DNA from: NORP240 sp038134485
GTDB lineage: Bacteria; Pseudomonadota; Gammaproteobacteria; Pseudomonadales; Pseudohongiellaceae
Length of the DNA stretch: 64,000 nucleotides
Assembly: GCA_038134485.1 (NCBI GenBank)
Contig: JAYPVG010000012.1
Coordinates: 1-64,000 of the forward strand
Direction of reading: 5' to 3'
Position numbers and translations under genes: made by a program. Under the pieces are notes generated by a model. The model ran no database searches and had not been told where the DNA came from. It saw only the letters and a program-made list of their open reading frames with translations. Below are positions 43,371 to 51,612 of the stretch, piece after piece; the stretch's first letter is position 1; the number at the start of each line of letters is the position of its first letter.

Positions 43371-44393
43371 ATGACCGAGCAGATTCATTCCCGGAGCATC
43401 ACGCTGCTCCCCGATAACGCCCAGCGCCTCGCCAGTCTTTGCGGACGCCTGAACGAGCATATTCAGCAGATTGAGAAATCCCTGGCAGTCAAGATTCAGC
43501 AACGCGGCAATCTTTTCAGGCTATCGGGTTCTGAACAGGCAATTGCCGATGGCAGCAAGCTGTTGCAGGACTTATATCTGGCCACCGTAAATGATCAACT
43601 CCTGAGTCCCAACCAGATTCACCTGGCACTCAGGGAAACGCAAAACACTATCGGCGGGACCAGTGAATCGGAGCTCGACGAAGGGTCCGTCATTCGGACA
43701 CCCAAAAGCTCCGTGAAGCCCCGTAGCCGCCATCAGCGCGACTATGTAAGCTGCATTCAAAGGCATGACATCAACTTCGGTATAGGTCCGGCGGGTACCG
43801 GCAAAACCTATCTGGCTGTTGCCTGCGCTGTGGAGGCCCTGATCCAGGAACAAGTCAGTAGATTGTTGCTGGTTCGACCCGCAGTTGAAGCGGGCGAAAA
43901 ACTGGGCTTTTTACCCGGCGACTTGACACAGAAAATTGATCCTTATCTCAGGCCACTGTATGACGCCCTCTACGAGATGTTGGGATTCGAACGGGTGGGC
44001 AGATTGATCGAAAAGAACGTAATAGAGGTGGCTCCTCTAGCCTACATGCGCGGTCGAACCCTCAACAACTCATTTATCATTCTCGATGAAAGCCAGAATA
44101 CTACTGCCTCGCAAATGAAAATGTTTCTCACCCGAATAGGCTTCGGTTCAACCGCGGTAATTACCGGCGACATCACCCAGATAGACCTCCCCAGGGGTAC
44201 CCGCTCCGGTCTGGTTCACGTCACCAAAGTGCTGAGAGATATCAAAGAAATCAGTTTTACCTATTTCGATGCCAGAGACGTCGTCAGACACCGATTGGTG
44301 CAGCGAATCGTGGAAGCTTACGATGAGCATGACCGGGCTACCATTTCCAACCTCAAGCAGGACGCCGGTTCAGTGAATGAACGTGAAAATTGA
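43371..44393 (+). CDS. ybeZ: PhoH-like ATPase (YbeZ)
   Basis: YbeZ is a cytosolic P-loop ATPase linked to the rRNA-processing endonuclease YbeY. An N-terminal KH-like region (about 1–100) precedes the PhoH domain, with Walker A GPAGTGKTYLAVACAV, RPAVEAGEKLGFLPGDL and Walker B FIILDESQNTT. I use the ATG at 43371 (340 residues); an upstream TTG at 43341 would overlap the likely transcription start. It overlaps ybeY by 17 bases, so the two are coupled. Confidence 0.93.
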   Translation: MTEQIHSRSITLLPDNAQRLASLCGRLNEHIQQIEKSLAVKIQQRGNLFRLSGSEQAIADGSKLLQDLYLATVNDQLLSPNQIHLALRETQNTIGGTSESELDEGSVIRTPKSSVKPRSRHQRDYVSCIQRHDINFGIGPAGTGKTYLAVACAVEALIQEQVSRLLLVRPAVEAGEKLGFLPGDLTQKIDPYLRPLYDALYEMLGFERVGRLIEKNVIEVAPLAYMRGRTLNNSFIILDESQNTTASQMKMFLTRIGFGSTAVITGDITQIDLPRGTRSGLVHVTKVLRDIKEISFTYFDARDVVRHRLVQRIVEAYDEHDRATISNLKQDAGSVNEREN

Positions 44394-44853
44394 CTTGGAT
44401 AACAAATGCCCTGATTACTGGGTTCCGCCACTAGTTGATATGGAAAGATGGCTCAACAATGCCGGAGGCACTCTAGCTGACGAATCCCAAACTGCCAGCG
44501 TCAGCGTCAAGGTCGTCGATGAAGCAGAATCGGCCAGCCTGAACTCCCGCTATCGAAACAAAAATCAGGCTACCAATGTACTGTCGTTTGGCTGCGAGCT
44601 ACCCGATGTGGTGCGTGCGTCACTTAATGTCGTTCCCCTGGGAGACCTGGCTATCTGTGCCCCGGTGGTGGACACCGAGGCAAAAATGCAGGGTAAAAGC
44701 CTGGAATCCCACTGGGCTCATCTGCTAACGCATGGCTTCCTGCATCTAAACGGATTCCGGCACAATACTAACCGCGAAGCAAAAGTCATGGAATCGGCAG
44801 AGATAGCCATTCTGAATTCCCTTGGCTTCCCAAATCCTTATGCGGCCAGTTAA
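44377..44853 (+). CDS. ybeY: Endoribonuclease YbeY (16S rRNA 3′-end maturation)
   Basis: YbeY is a zinc-dependent RNase needed for 16S rRNA processing and ribosome quality control. The zinc motif H-x3-H-x5-H is present as HGFLHLNGFRH near the C-terminus. NKNQATNVLSFG and PLGDLAICAPVV are the other conserved blocks. The 158 residues are normal. The ATG lies inside the end of ybeZ. It is followed by AAGGAG and a tiny ORF that leads into corC. Confidence 0.94.
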   Translation: MNVKIDLDNKCPDYWVPPLVDMERWLNNAGGTLADESQTASVSVKVVDEAESASLNSRYRNKNQATNVLSFGCELPDVVRASLNVVPLGDLAICAPVVDTEAKMQGKSLESHWAHLLTHGFLHLNGFRHNTNREAKVMESAEIAILNSLGFPNPYAAS

Positions 44854-44862
44854 GGAGTAACC

Positions 44863-44883
44863 ATGAGACTTGCAAGGGCATGA
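44863..44883 (+). CDS. Six-codon minicistron overlapping the corC start
   Basis: ATG at 44863 encodes MRLARA and then TGA. The Shine-Dalgarno AAGGAG lies five bases upstream. The TGA (44881–44883) overlaps the corC ATG (44880–44882) as ATGA. corC itself has only AAGGG one base before its ATG, which is too close. The reading suggests that ribosomes load on the minicistron and reinitiate at corC. The peptide itself may have no function. Confidence 0.4.
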   Translation: MRLARA

Positions 44884-45761
44884 GCGATGAGCAATCTGGG
44901 ATAGAACAAAAATCCCGTTCCTGGCTCGAGAAAATTACCCAGATATTTACCGGCGAGCCGACTGATACCAGAAGTCTGCTGGAACTTCTGAGAAACGCCG
45001 AGCAAGACAAGGTGCTGGATGCCGATGCACTCAGTATTATCGAAGGTGCGCTGCTGGTCTCCGACATGCAAGTGCGGGATATCTTGATACCCCGTTCTCA
45101 GCTGGTGACAGTTTCCGACAAGCTATCGCCCCGGGAACTTATTGAACATGTTGCGAAGGAATCGCACTCGCGTTATCCGGTTATCGGCGAATCGATCGAC
45201 AATGTTCTCGGCATAATGCTGGCCAAGGACTTGTTGCCGCTCATGCTGCAGGATAATACTGATAAGTTCTCCATCAAGGATATTGTAAGACCTGCCACTT
45301 TTGTACCCGAAAGTAAGCGGCTCAATGTGTTGCTCAAGGAATTTCGGGAAACTCGCCACCACATGGCCATCGTGATTGACGAATATGGCAGTGTTTGCGG
45401 TGCAGTCACCATCGAAGATGTGCTGGAACAAATAGTTGGGGAAATCGAAGACGAGTACGATGTGGACGATGACAGCTATATCAAACGTTTTGATCAAATG
45501 AATCATATCGTCAAAGCCCTGACCCCGATTGACGAGTTCAACGAACACTTCGATACCAACTTCAGCGAGCAGGAATTTTCAACCATTGGCGGACTGGTGC
45601 TGCAGCGCTTTGGCTATATCCCGGAACGCGAAGAAACCATCAATATAGGTTCCTTCCGGTTCACTGTGCTCAATGCCGACAGTCGTCAGATCAAACTGCT
45701 GAAAGTGACTTCATCACTACCAGACACCCGCGGCATGAAAACCACCACGAAGAGTGATTAA
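44880..45761 (+). CDS. corC: CBS-domain transporter accessory protein CorC (YbeX)
   Basis: CorC/YbeX is a cytosolic protein linked to Mg2+/Co2+ efflux and, more recently, to ribosome assembly. Two CBS domains occupy about residues 65–190 (VRDILIPRSQLVTV, RYPVIGESIDNVLGIMLAKD, MAIVIDEYGSVCGAVTIED). The CorC_HlyC transporter-associated domain follows (ALTPIDEFNEHFD, TIGGLVLQRFGYIP). The length is 293 residues. The lnt gene that often follows corC in gammaproteobacteria is absent; leuS begins 114 bp later. Confidence 0.93.
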   Translation: MSDEQSGIEQKSRSWLEKITQIFTGEPTDTRSLLELLRNAEQDKVLDADALSIIEGALLVSDMQVRDILIPRSQLVTVSDKLSPRELIEHVAKESHSRYPVIGESIDNVLGIMLAKDLLPLMLQDNTDKFSIKDIVRPATFVPESKRLNVLLKEFRETRHHMAIVIDEYGSVCGAVTIEDVLEQIVGEIEDEYDVDDDSYIKRFDQMNHIVKALTPIDEFNEHFDTNFSEQEFSTIGGLVLQRFGYIPEREETINIGSFRFTVLNADSRQIKLLKVTSSLPDTRGMKTTTKSD

Positions 45762-45874
45762 TCCCTGCAGAATTTGTTGAATGTCAATGGCTGGGGTATC
45801 CTTGGCACCGCGGTTTAGTGTGCTTCTTGTCTTGCCTCACCGTGTCTTTCGGTACTCGGACTTCCTAACCCACT

Positions 45875-48355
45875 ATGAGTAACAACAGTAACACCTACGA
45901 TCCTGCCGCCGTGGAGTCCGCGGCTCAGGAATATTGGGACACCAACGCCAGTTTCAAAACCTTCGAAGACTCCGGCAAAGAGAAGTTTTATTGCCTCTCG
46001 ATGTTCCCCTACCCGAGCGGGTATCTCCACATGGGGCATGTCCGTAACTATACCATCGGAGATGTTATCGCCCGCTTTCAGCGCATGAAGGGCAAGCACG
46101 TGCTTCAACCCATGGGCTGGGACGCGTTCGGACTACCCGCCGAAAATGCTGCCATTCAAAAACAGGTGCCGCCTGGGGAATGGACCTACAGCAACATTGA
46201 TTACATGCGTGAACAGTTCAAGCAGCTCGGTTTTGCATACGACTGGGAGCGCGAATTGGCTACCTGTCACCCGCAATACTACCGCTGGGAACAATGGTTC
46301 TTTACTCGCCTGTTTGAGAAAGGGCTGGTTTACAAGAAGGAAGCGGAAGTGAATTGGGATCCGGTGGATCAGACCGTACTTGCAAACGAACAAGTAGTTG
46401 ACGGTCGCGGCTGGCGTTCAGGAGCACTGGTAGAAAGACGCAAAATTCCACAGTGGTTCATTAAGATAACCGATTACGCCCAGGAATTGCTTGACGATCT
46501 GGACAAGCTAGAAGGCTGGCCGGAACAAGTTAAAACCATGCAGGCTAACTGGATCGGCCGTTCAGTGGGTATCGAGTTGCAATTCGACGTGGCCGATCAG
46601 ACCGACGAGGCTGACAGTACCCTATCTGTTTATACCACACGACCGGATACGTTGATGGGCGTAACCTATGTTGCGGTTGCCCCACAACATCCGCTGGCCA
46701 CGCTTGCAGCGAGGAATAACCAGGCCTTACAGCAGTTTATCGAGGAGCAATCCCACGTGAAGGTGGCTGAGGCTGACATGGCGGTCATGGAAAAGCTCGG
46801 CGCAGACACCGGACTGAAAGCCATTCATCCTGTCAGTGGCGAACAGGTGCCCATCTATGTTGCCAATTTCGTGCTGATGGGCTATGGCTCCGGCGCAGTC
46901 ATGTCCGTTCCTGGTCACGACCAGCGTGACTGGGAATTTGCTCGAAAGTACAGCCTGCCAATCAGGCAGGTCATCAGACCAAGCGACGATCGCGCCACAT
47001 GTGATCTCGAACAAGAGGCCTTTGTCGACAAAGGAATTTTGGTGAACTCCAGACAGTTCGATGGTCTGGATTTTGAGCAGGCCTTTGCGGCCATCGAACA
47101 ATTTCTGGCAGAAAAAGGCAAAGGTCGGCGACAGGTCAACTTCCGCCTGCGGGACTGGGGTGTGTCCCGCCAACGCTATTGGGGCACACCTATACCGATT
47201 ATCAACTGCCCTGATTGCGGAGAAGTGCCAGTTCCAGAAAAAGATCTTCCTGTGGTGCTGCCAACCGATATTGAATTCGATGCCAGCGGTTCACCGCTGA
47301 AAAAGATGCCCGACTTTTACCAAATAGACTGTCCAAGGTGTGGTAGTCCCGCAGAGCGTGAAACCGATACCTTTGATACCTTCGTGGAATCCTCCTGGTA
47401 CTATGCCCGCTATGCCTGCCGCGACCAGAATTCGGCAATGCTGGATGACCGAGCGAATTACTGGCTGCCAGTAGATCAGTACATTGGCGGGATAGAACAT
47501 GCCATTCTACACCTGCTTTATGCGCGCTTTTTTCACAAGCTCATGCGCGATGAAGGATTGGTAAGGTCCGACGAACCTTTCACTTTTTTGCTCACCCAGG
47601 GAATGGTACTCAAGGACGGCAGCAAGATGTCTAAGTCCAAGGGCAATACCGTCGATCCCCTGTCACTGATTGAAAAATACGGCGCGGACACAGTACGCAT
47701 GTTTACCATGTTCGCGTCTCCACCCGACCAATCTCTGGAGTGGTCTGACAGCGGAGTGGAGGGCAGTTATCGCTTTCTAAAACGGCTGTGGAAAATTGTT
47801 GCCGATCACCAACCTGGCGACCCCAGCAACTTGAATAATGAGCACTTAACCGACACGCAGAAACAGTTTCGCGATGCGCTCCACAGCACGCTGGACAAGG
47901 TCGGCGACGATTATGGCAGACGCCAGACCTTCAACACTGCCATCGCTGCAGTCATGGGGCTGGTCAACGACACCTACAGGTTCGTCGACCAGTGCGAAAG
48001 CGAACTGGATAATTCCCTGGTCACCGAAGCATTGAATACGATCGTGTTGATGTTAAACCCGGTAGTGCCCCATATTTGCCATGTGCTCTGGCAGCGTCTC
48101 GGTCATCGCCAGACCGTGGTTGATGCCTCCTGGCCTGAAGTAGACAAGACTGCGCTTGCGCAGTCCAGTGTTCTCATTGTCCTGCAGGTCAATGGCAAGC
48201 TCCGCGCCAAAGTAGAGGTGTCCAAGGATATCGACCGGGACACACTAGAGGCCCTGGCACTAGAGCACGAAACTATCCAGCGCTATGTTCGCGAGGGAGA
48301 ACTCAGGAAGGTCATAGTCGTCCCTGGCAAACTGGTCAACGTAGTGGTAGCCTGA
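45875..48355 (+). CDS. leuS: Leucyl-tRNA synthetase
   Basis: This class I aminoacyl-tRNA synthetase charges tRNA-Leu. Seen are the HIGH motif as PSGYLHMGH near residue 49, the editing domain with TTRPDTLMGVTYVAVAP and GYGSGAVMSVPGHDQRD, a zinc-ribbon-like CPDCGEVPV…CPRCG, and KMSKSKG. The 826 residues are of normal length. It is followed directly by lptE, whose ATG is the first base after the stop. Confidence 0.98.
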   Translation: MSNNSNTYDPAAVESAAQEYWDTNASFKTFEDSGKEKFYCLSMFPYPSGYLHMGHVRNYTIGDVIARFQRMKGKHVLQPMGWDAFGLPAENAAIQKQVPPGEWTYSNIDYMREQFKQLGFAYDWERELATCHPQYYRWEQWFFTRLFEKGLVYKKEAEVNWDPVDQTVLANEQVVDGRGWRSGALVERRKIPQWFIKITDYAQELLDDLDKLEGWPEQVKTMQANWIGRSVGIELQFDVADQTDEADSTLSVYTTRPDTLMGVTYVAVAPQHPLATLAARNNQALQQFIEEQSHVKVAEADMAVMEKLGADTGLKAIHPVSGEQVPIYVANFVLMGYGSGAVMSVPGHDQRDWEFARKYSLPIRQVIRPSDDRATCDLEQEAFVDKGILVNSRQFDGLDFEQAFAAIEQFLAEKGKGRRQVNFRLRDWGVSRQRYWGTPIPIINCPDCGEVPVPEKDLPVVLPTDIEFDASGSPLKKMPDFYQIDCPRCGSPAERETDTFDTFVESSWYYARYACRDQNSAMLDDRANYWLPVDQYIGGIEHAILHLLYARFFHKLMRDEGLVRSDEPFTFLLTQGMVLKDGSKMSKSKGNTVDPLSLIEKYGADTVRMFTMFASPPDQSLEWSDSGVEGSYRFLKRLWKIVADHQPGDPSNLNNEHLTDTQKQFRDALHSTLDKVGDDYGRRQTFNTAIAAVMGLVNDTYRFVDQCESELDNSLVTEALNTIVLMLNPVVPHICHVLWQRLGHRQTVVDASWPEVDKTALAQSSVLIVLQVNGKLRAKVEVSKDIDRDTLEALALEHETIQRYVREGELRKVIVVPGKLVNVVVA

Positions 48356-48883
48356 ATGGCAAAAAGCACAGGGAGTCCTGCTACGATGCTTCGCGGTGCC
48401 ATCCTCATGTTGCTTGCACTGGCTGTCACGAGCTGCGGTTTTAGTCTGCGCGGCAGCTCTACGCTAGCGGGAAATTTGCCAGAGCTGAAGCTCAACCTGC
48501 AGCAACCTAACAGCGAAGTTGCCCGTCTGTTGAGACGCGCGCTTGAAGATGCCAATGTCGTTCTCCACGACATCAACGACGAGCCTCTCGATAATACCGT
48601 TCCCGTGCTGAACGTAGGCGCTGAACAGCTGATTGTGCGACCGATCACCATGACTGCCCAGGCCCGGGCCGCCCAGTATGACATTCGGATATCCCTGCTG
48701 GTGAACCTCAGTAGTGGTGATTCCAATATGCTCGGACCGGAGCAGCTTTCCGTACAGCAGATTTACTATGAGAATACTGGCAACATTGTCGGTACTCAGG
48801 AAGAAATCGAAGTCATTCAGGAAGAAATGCGTCGCGGGCTTGTCATCCAGATATTACGCCGTCTTGAAGCAATTACCGGTTAA
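48356..48883 (+). CDS. lptE: LPS-assembly lipoprotein LptE
   Basis: LptE plugs the LptD barrel and helps insert lipopolysaccharide into the outer membrane. The signal peptide (MLRGAILMLLALAVTSC) ends in a lipobox, with the typical following sequence GFSLRGSSTL. The total is 175 residues from the first ATG; a second ATG at residue 11 is also possible. Its stop overlaps the holA start (TAATG). The leuS–lptE–holA order is conserved in gammaproteobacteria. Confidence 0.92.
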   Translation: MAKSTGSPATMLRGAILMLLALAVTSCGFSLRGSSTLAGNLPELKLNLQQPNSEVARLLRRALEDANVVLHDINDEPLDNTVPVLNVGAEQLIVRPITMTAQARAAQYDIRISLLVNLSSGDSNMLGPEQLSVQQIYYENTGNIVGTQEEIEVIQEEMRRGLVIQILRRLEAITG

Positions 48884-49935
48884 TGAAAATCACTCGACCC
48901 CAGCAGTTGATCCCCAATCTCCAGAAAGAATTCAAACCCATAGTTTGGATCGCCGGAGACGAGCCGCTGTTGCTACAGGAAAATGCCGACGCAGTCAGAC
49001 ACTTCTGTCAGCAGGCCGGATTTGAGGAACGGGTAACCTTCAATGTCGACCGCAGTTTTGACTGGAGCCTTTTTAACGAAACTGCGGATAACCTGTCTCT
49101 CTTTTCCAGCAGAAAACTAATTGAACTGAGATTATCGTCCGCGAAACCGGAGGACGAAGGCAAGCGGGCATTGCACGCCTATGCTTCCGCGCCAAATCCG
49201 GACTACCTGGTTTTGATCACCAGCCCGCGGGTGGATCCAGCTACCAAAAAGACCCGCTGGTTCAAGGATGTAGACGCTTCTTCCTGGTTTTTACCAGTGT
49301 GGCCTGTATCCGCCGACGAGCTACCAGACTGGTTGAGCCAGCGTCTCATCAAAGCCGGACTTCGTCCAACTCCGGACGCCATACATTTGCTCGCGCAGCG
49401 CATCGAGGGAAATTTACTGGCGGCCGTCCAGGAAATTGAAAAACTCAAGCTGCTGGCCGGCCCTTCTGCCGCAGACGCCGTCGAACTCAGCCCCGAAATG
49501 ATAGTACATTCCGTAGCCGACAGTTCTCGCTATTCCACATTCATGCTGATCGACAGTGCGTTGCTAGGTGATAACAAGAGAACGCTGAAGATTTTGCGCG
49601 GATTGCAACTCGAAGGCGTAGACCCGCTGGCAATACTGGGTCCCACTTGCAGTGAATTCAGACGTTTGCTGCCCGCACTCAAGAAAGTTGAAGCTGGTCA
49701 GTCTGTGGTTCAGGTGACGGAAGAACTAGTGGGTAAAAATTTCAAACGCAAGGCAAGCATCATGCGCGCATTGCAGCGCCTTCGATCGTCACAGATTTAT
49801 GTGCTGCTTGATCAAGCCCGGCAGATAGATAGCGCGGTAAAAGGCATCAGTAAGAGCAATCCATGGCTGGAGCTGGAGACGCTGTTTCTGCGAGTCTGCG
49901 GAACCAAGATTCCTGGGCTGCAACGGACCGGCTAG
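48883..49935 (+). CDS. holA: DNA polymerase III delta subunit
   Basis: HolA is the wrench of the clamp loader that opens the beta clamp. The AAA-like N-terminal part has KPIVWIAGDEPLLLQENADA, typical of HolA. The middle has DWLSQRLIKAGLRPTPDAIHLLAQRIEGNLLAAVQEIEKL, split over the lid region, and the C-terminal collar domain ends LETLFLRVCG. The 350 residues match the family. In most relatives nadD follows; here the next gene is an unrelated one on the other strand. Confidence 0.93.
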   Translation: MKITRPQQLIPNLQKEFKPIVWIAGDEPLLLQENADAVRHFCQQAGFEERVTFNVDRSFDWSLFNETADNLSLFSSRKLIELRLSSAKPEDEGKRALHAYASAPNPDYLVLITSPRVDPATKKTRWFKDVDASSWFLPVWPVSADELPDWLSQRLIKAGLRPTPDAIHLLAQRIEGNLLAAVQEIEKLKLLAGPSAADAVELSPEMIVHSVADSSRYSTFMLIDSALLGDNKRTLKILRGLQLEGVDPLAILGPTCSEFRRLLPALKKVEAGQSVVQVTEELVGKNFKRKASIMRALQRLRSSQIYVLLDQARQIDSAVKGISKSNPWLELETLFLRVCGTKIPGLQRTG

Positions 49936-50034
49936 ATAAAAGATTTGCCAGGGCGATGCTCCCGAAGGTTGTGATGTCGCGATTCTCCTGATGGACAGCC
50001 CTGTCAGCGAATCACAGGGTGGGGGAGAATAGGC

Positions 50035-50298
50035 TCAAATCCCCAGCCTGCTGAGCGTATTTACAAGCTCTCTGAGTATTTTTTCGGCCACAGGATGACT
50101 AGTCGCGAATGCGGCCTCCAGTGCAATGGCATCATACAGAATCGTATTATCGGAGGTATCCACCTCGGGATTTATCAGATCGTGAACTTCTGTCTCCAGC
50201 CTTCTCGCATGTGCCATTACCTCGGGACTTAACCCTTTCGTTTTCTGCAGTTCACCGATCAGCTCGAACATCAGTTCTTTTAATCTTTCTTCACTCAC
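50035..50298 (-). CDS. DUF4404 family protein
   Basis: This 87-residue, mostly helical cytosolic protein begins MSEERLKELMFELIGELQKT and ends VAEKILRELVNTLSRLGI, matching DUF4404 of pseudomonads. The start is GTG at 50298, with GGAGG eight bases upstream. The function is unknown. It sits alone, with about 200 bp to the next gene on the same strand. Confidence 0.8.
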   Translation of the reverse strand: MSEERLKELMFELIGELQKTKGLSPEVMAHARRLETEVHDLINPEVDTSDNTILYDAIALEAAFATSHPVAEKILRELVNTLSRLGI

Positions 50299-50497
50299 AC
50301 ACGATCCTCCCCCAAACCAGGCCCTATTCTACGGGTTCAAACCGCATGCAGACCAGCCATTCCGGGCCGCCTGGCACGCAATCTCTTCCGTCAGCAAGAA
50401 CGGGAATATGAACCAGATCTGAAATCTTGTTAGCTTCAACAATCCACCCTGAATTATTGGGGTCATAGCCTCGAACCTGAAGTTGCCTCCTGATGAA

Positions 50498-51352
50498 TCA
50501 GGCGCCCAGTTGAGAAGCAAGATCCAGGAAGTCCTCGGCTCGAACATCGTAGGTATCGGTTGTGTTGCGCTCTACTCTTCCTTCCGGACCTCGTTCCAGG
50601 GGTCGATACACGTAAGCGGTCCTGAACCCCAACGCTGCGGCAGCACGCAAATCTCCGGGGTGGGCGGCGGTCATCATGATTTGTCCTGGTTCCAGACTCA
50701 ACAATTCAGCGCATTTAAGATACGCCTCAGGATCCGGCTTATAGTGTCGGGACAGCTCGGCAGAGAATATGGTATCCCACGGCAGCCCGGCATTCTTGCC
50801 CATGTTTAACAGTAGTGCGACATTGCCGTTAGACATGGTTGCTATTGTATAGCGGGTTTTAAGGCGACTGAGACCACCCGCCGAATCGGGCCACGGCATT
50901 AACCGGTGCCAGGCCTTGTTAAAATGATCGAGCTCTTCCTCACTCAATCCGGAGAGGCCAAACTCCAGAACCAATTCGTCGAGTACCATACGGTGTAGAT
51001 CGTCTATCTTGGTCCAGGGTAACTCACCGTGACGCACACGATTCATGGCAGGCCCGTAACCACCTCGCCAGCGATCAGCGAACTCAGCCCAGTCAACATT
51101 GAACCCTTTCCGCGCAGACAAAAGCTGTCCCTCGCGGATAATGGACGAACGCCAATCCACTACAGTACCAAAAACGTCGAAGATCAGAGCCCGCACATTC
51201 GCCAGGTCTTCAGGCACCCGACCATTCTGCGCGCCAGCATGAGGAATCACGCTTGCGAGCGCCGCAGCCGCTGCAGCTTTACCGGACAACGTCAGCATTT
51301 CGCGACGAGTGACTGCAGGTTCATTGTGATTATTCAGGTGATTCTTTGCCAT
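50498..51352 (-). CDS. Tat-exported haloacid dehalogenase type II-like hydrolase
   Basis: The N-terminus has a twin-arginine signal (T-R-R-E-M-L, then AAAAAALASVIPHAGA). The HAD core follows, with the nucleophile Asp in ALIFDVFGTVVDWR, motif II in IATMSNGNVALLL, Lys in HYKPDPEAY and MTAAHPGDLRAAAALGFR. FDVFGTVVDWRSS is diagnostic of the L-2-haloacid dehalogenase group. Export is unusual, since most such enzymes are cytosolic. The substrate could be a halo-acid or another phosphate or halide ester and cannot be read off. Confidence 0.85.
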   Translation of the reverse strand: MAKNHLNNHNEPAVTRREMLTLSGKAAAAAALASVIPHAGAQNGRVPEDLANVRALIFDVFGTVVDWRSSIIREGQLLSARKGFNVDWAEFADRWRGGYGPAMNRVRHGELPWTKIDDLHRMVLDELVLEFGLSGLSEEELDHFNKAWHRLMPWPDSAGGLSRLKTRYTIATMSNGNVALLLNMGKNAGLPWDTIFSAELSRHYKPDPEAYLKCAELLSLEPGQIMMTAAHPGDLRAAAALGFRTAYVYRPLERGPEGRVERNTTDTYDVRAEDFLDLASQLGA

Positions 51353-51533
51353 AGCTCTAGCCTCATTTTAATTGAGCAGACTCTCATCATTGTGTTCGAA
51401 GGTCACACCATCCCGGTCCGAATTGCTTTACTATTCACCCTCAATCGTCTTTTTCTTACTTGCACAATCCCGACCGAGCAATTGGTGAAATTGTATGCTT
51501 TTTAGGGATAGTCGATCTCTGACACCCGGACAC

Positions 51534-51555
51534 GTTAGCACAACTATCTGCTAAC
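51534..51555. promoter_or_regulatory. Inverted repeat upstream of the class V aminotransferase
   Basis: GTTAGCA-N8-TGCTAAC is a perfect 7-bp dyad, 22 bp overall, about 58 bp before the ATG at 51613 and in the divergent gap with the dehalogenase gene. Size and spacing fit a dimeric regulator site. No regulator gene is adjacent. Confidence 0.35.
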
Positions 51556-51612
51556 ATCACTGCTCCAGGCAGCTTGCGCAGACTGAATGTGACTTGAGCC
51601 TGATGCGGATTC

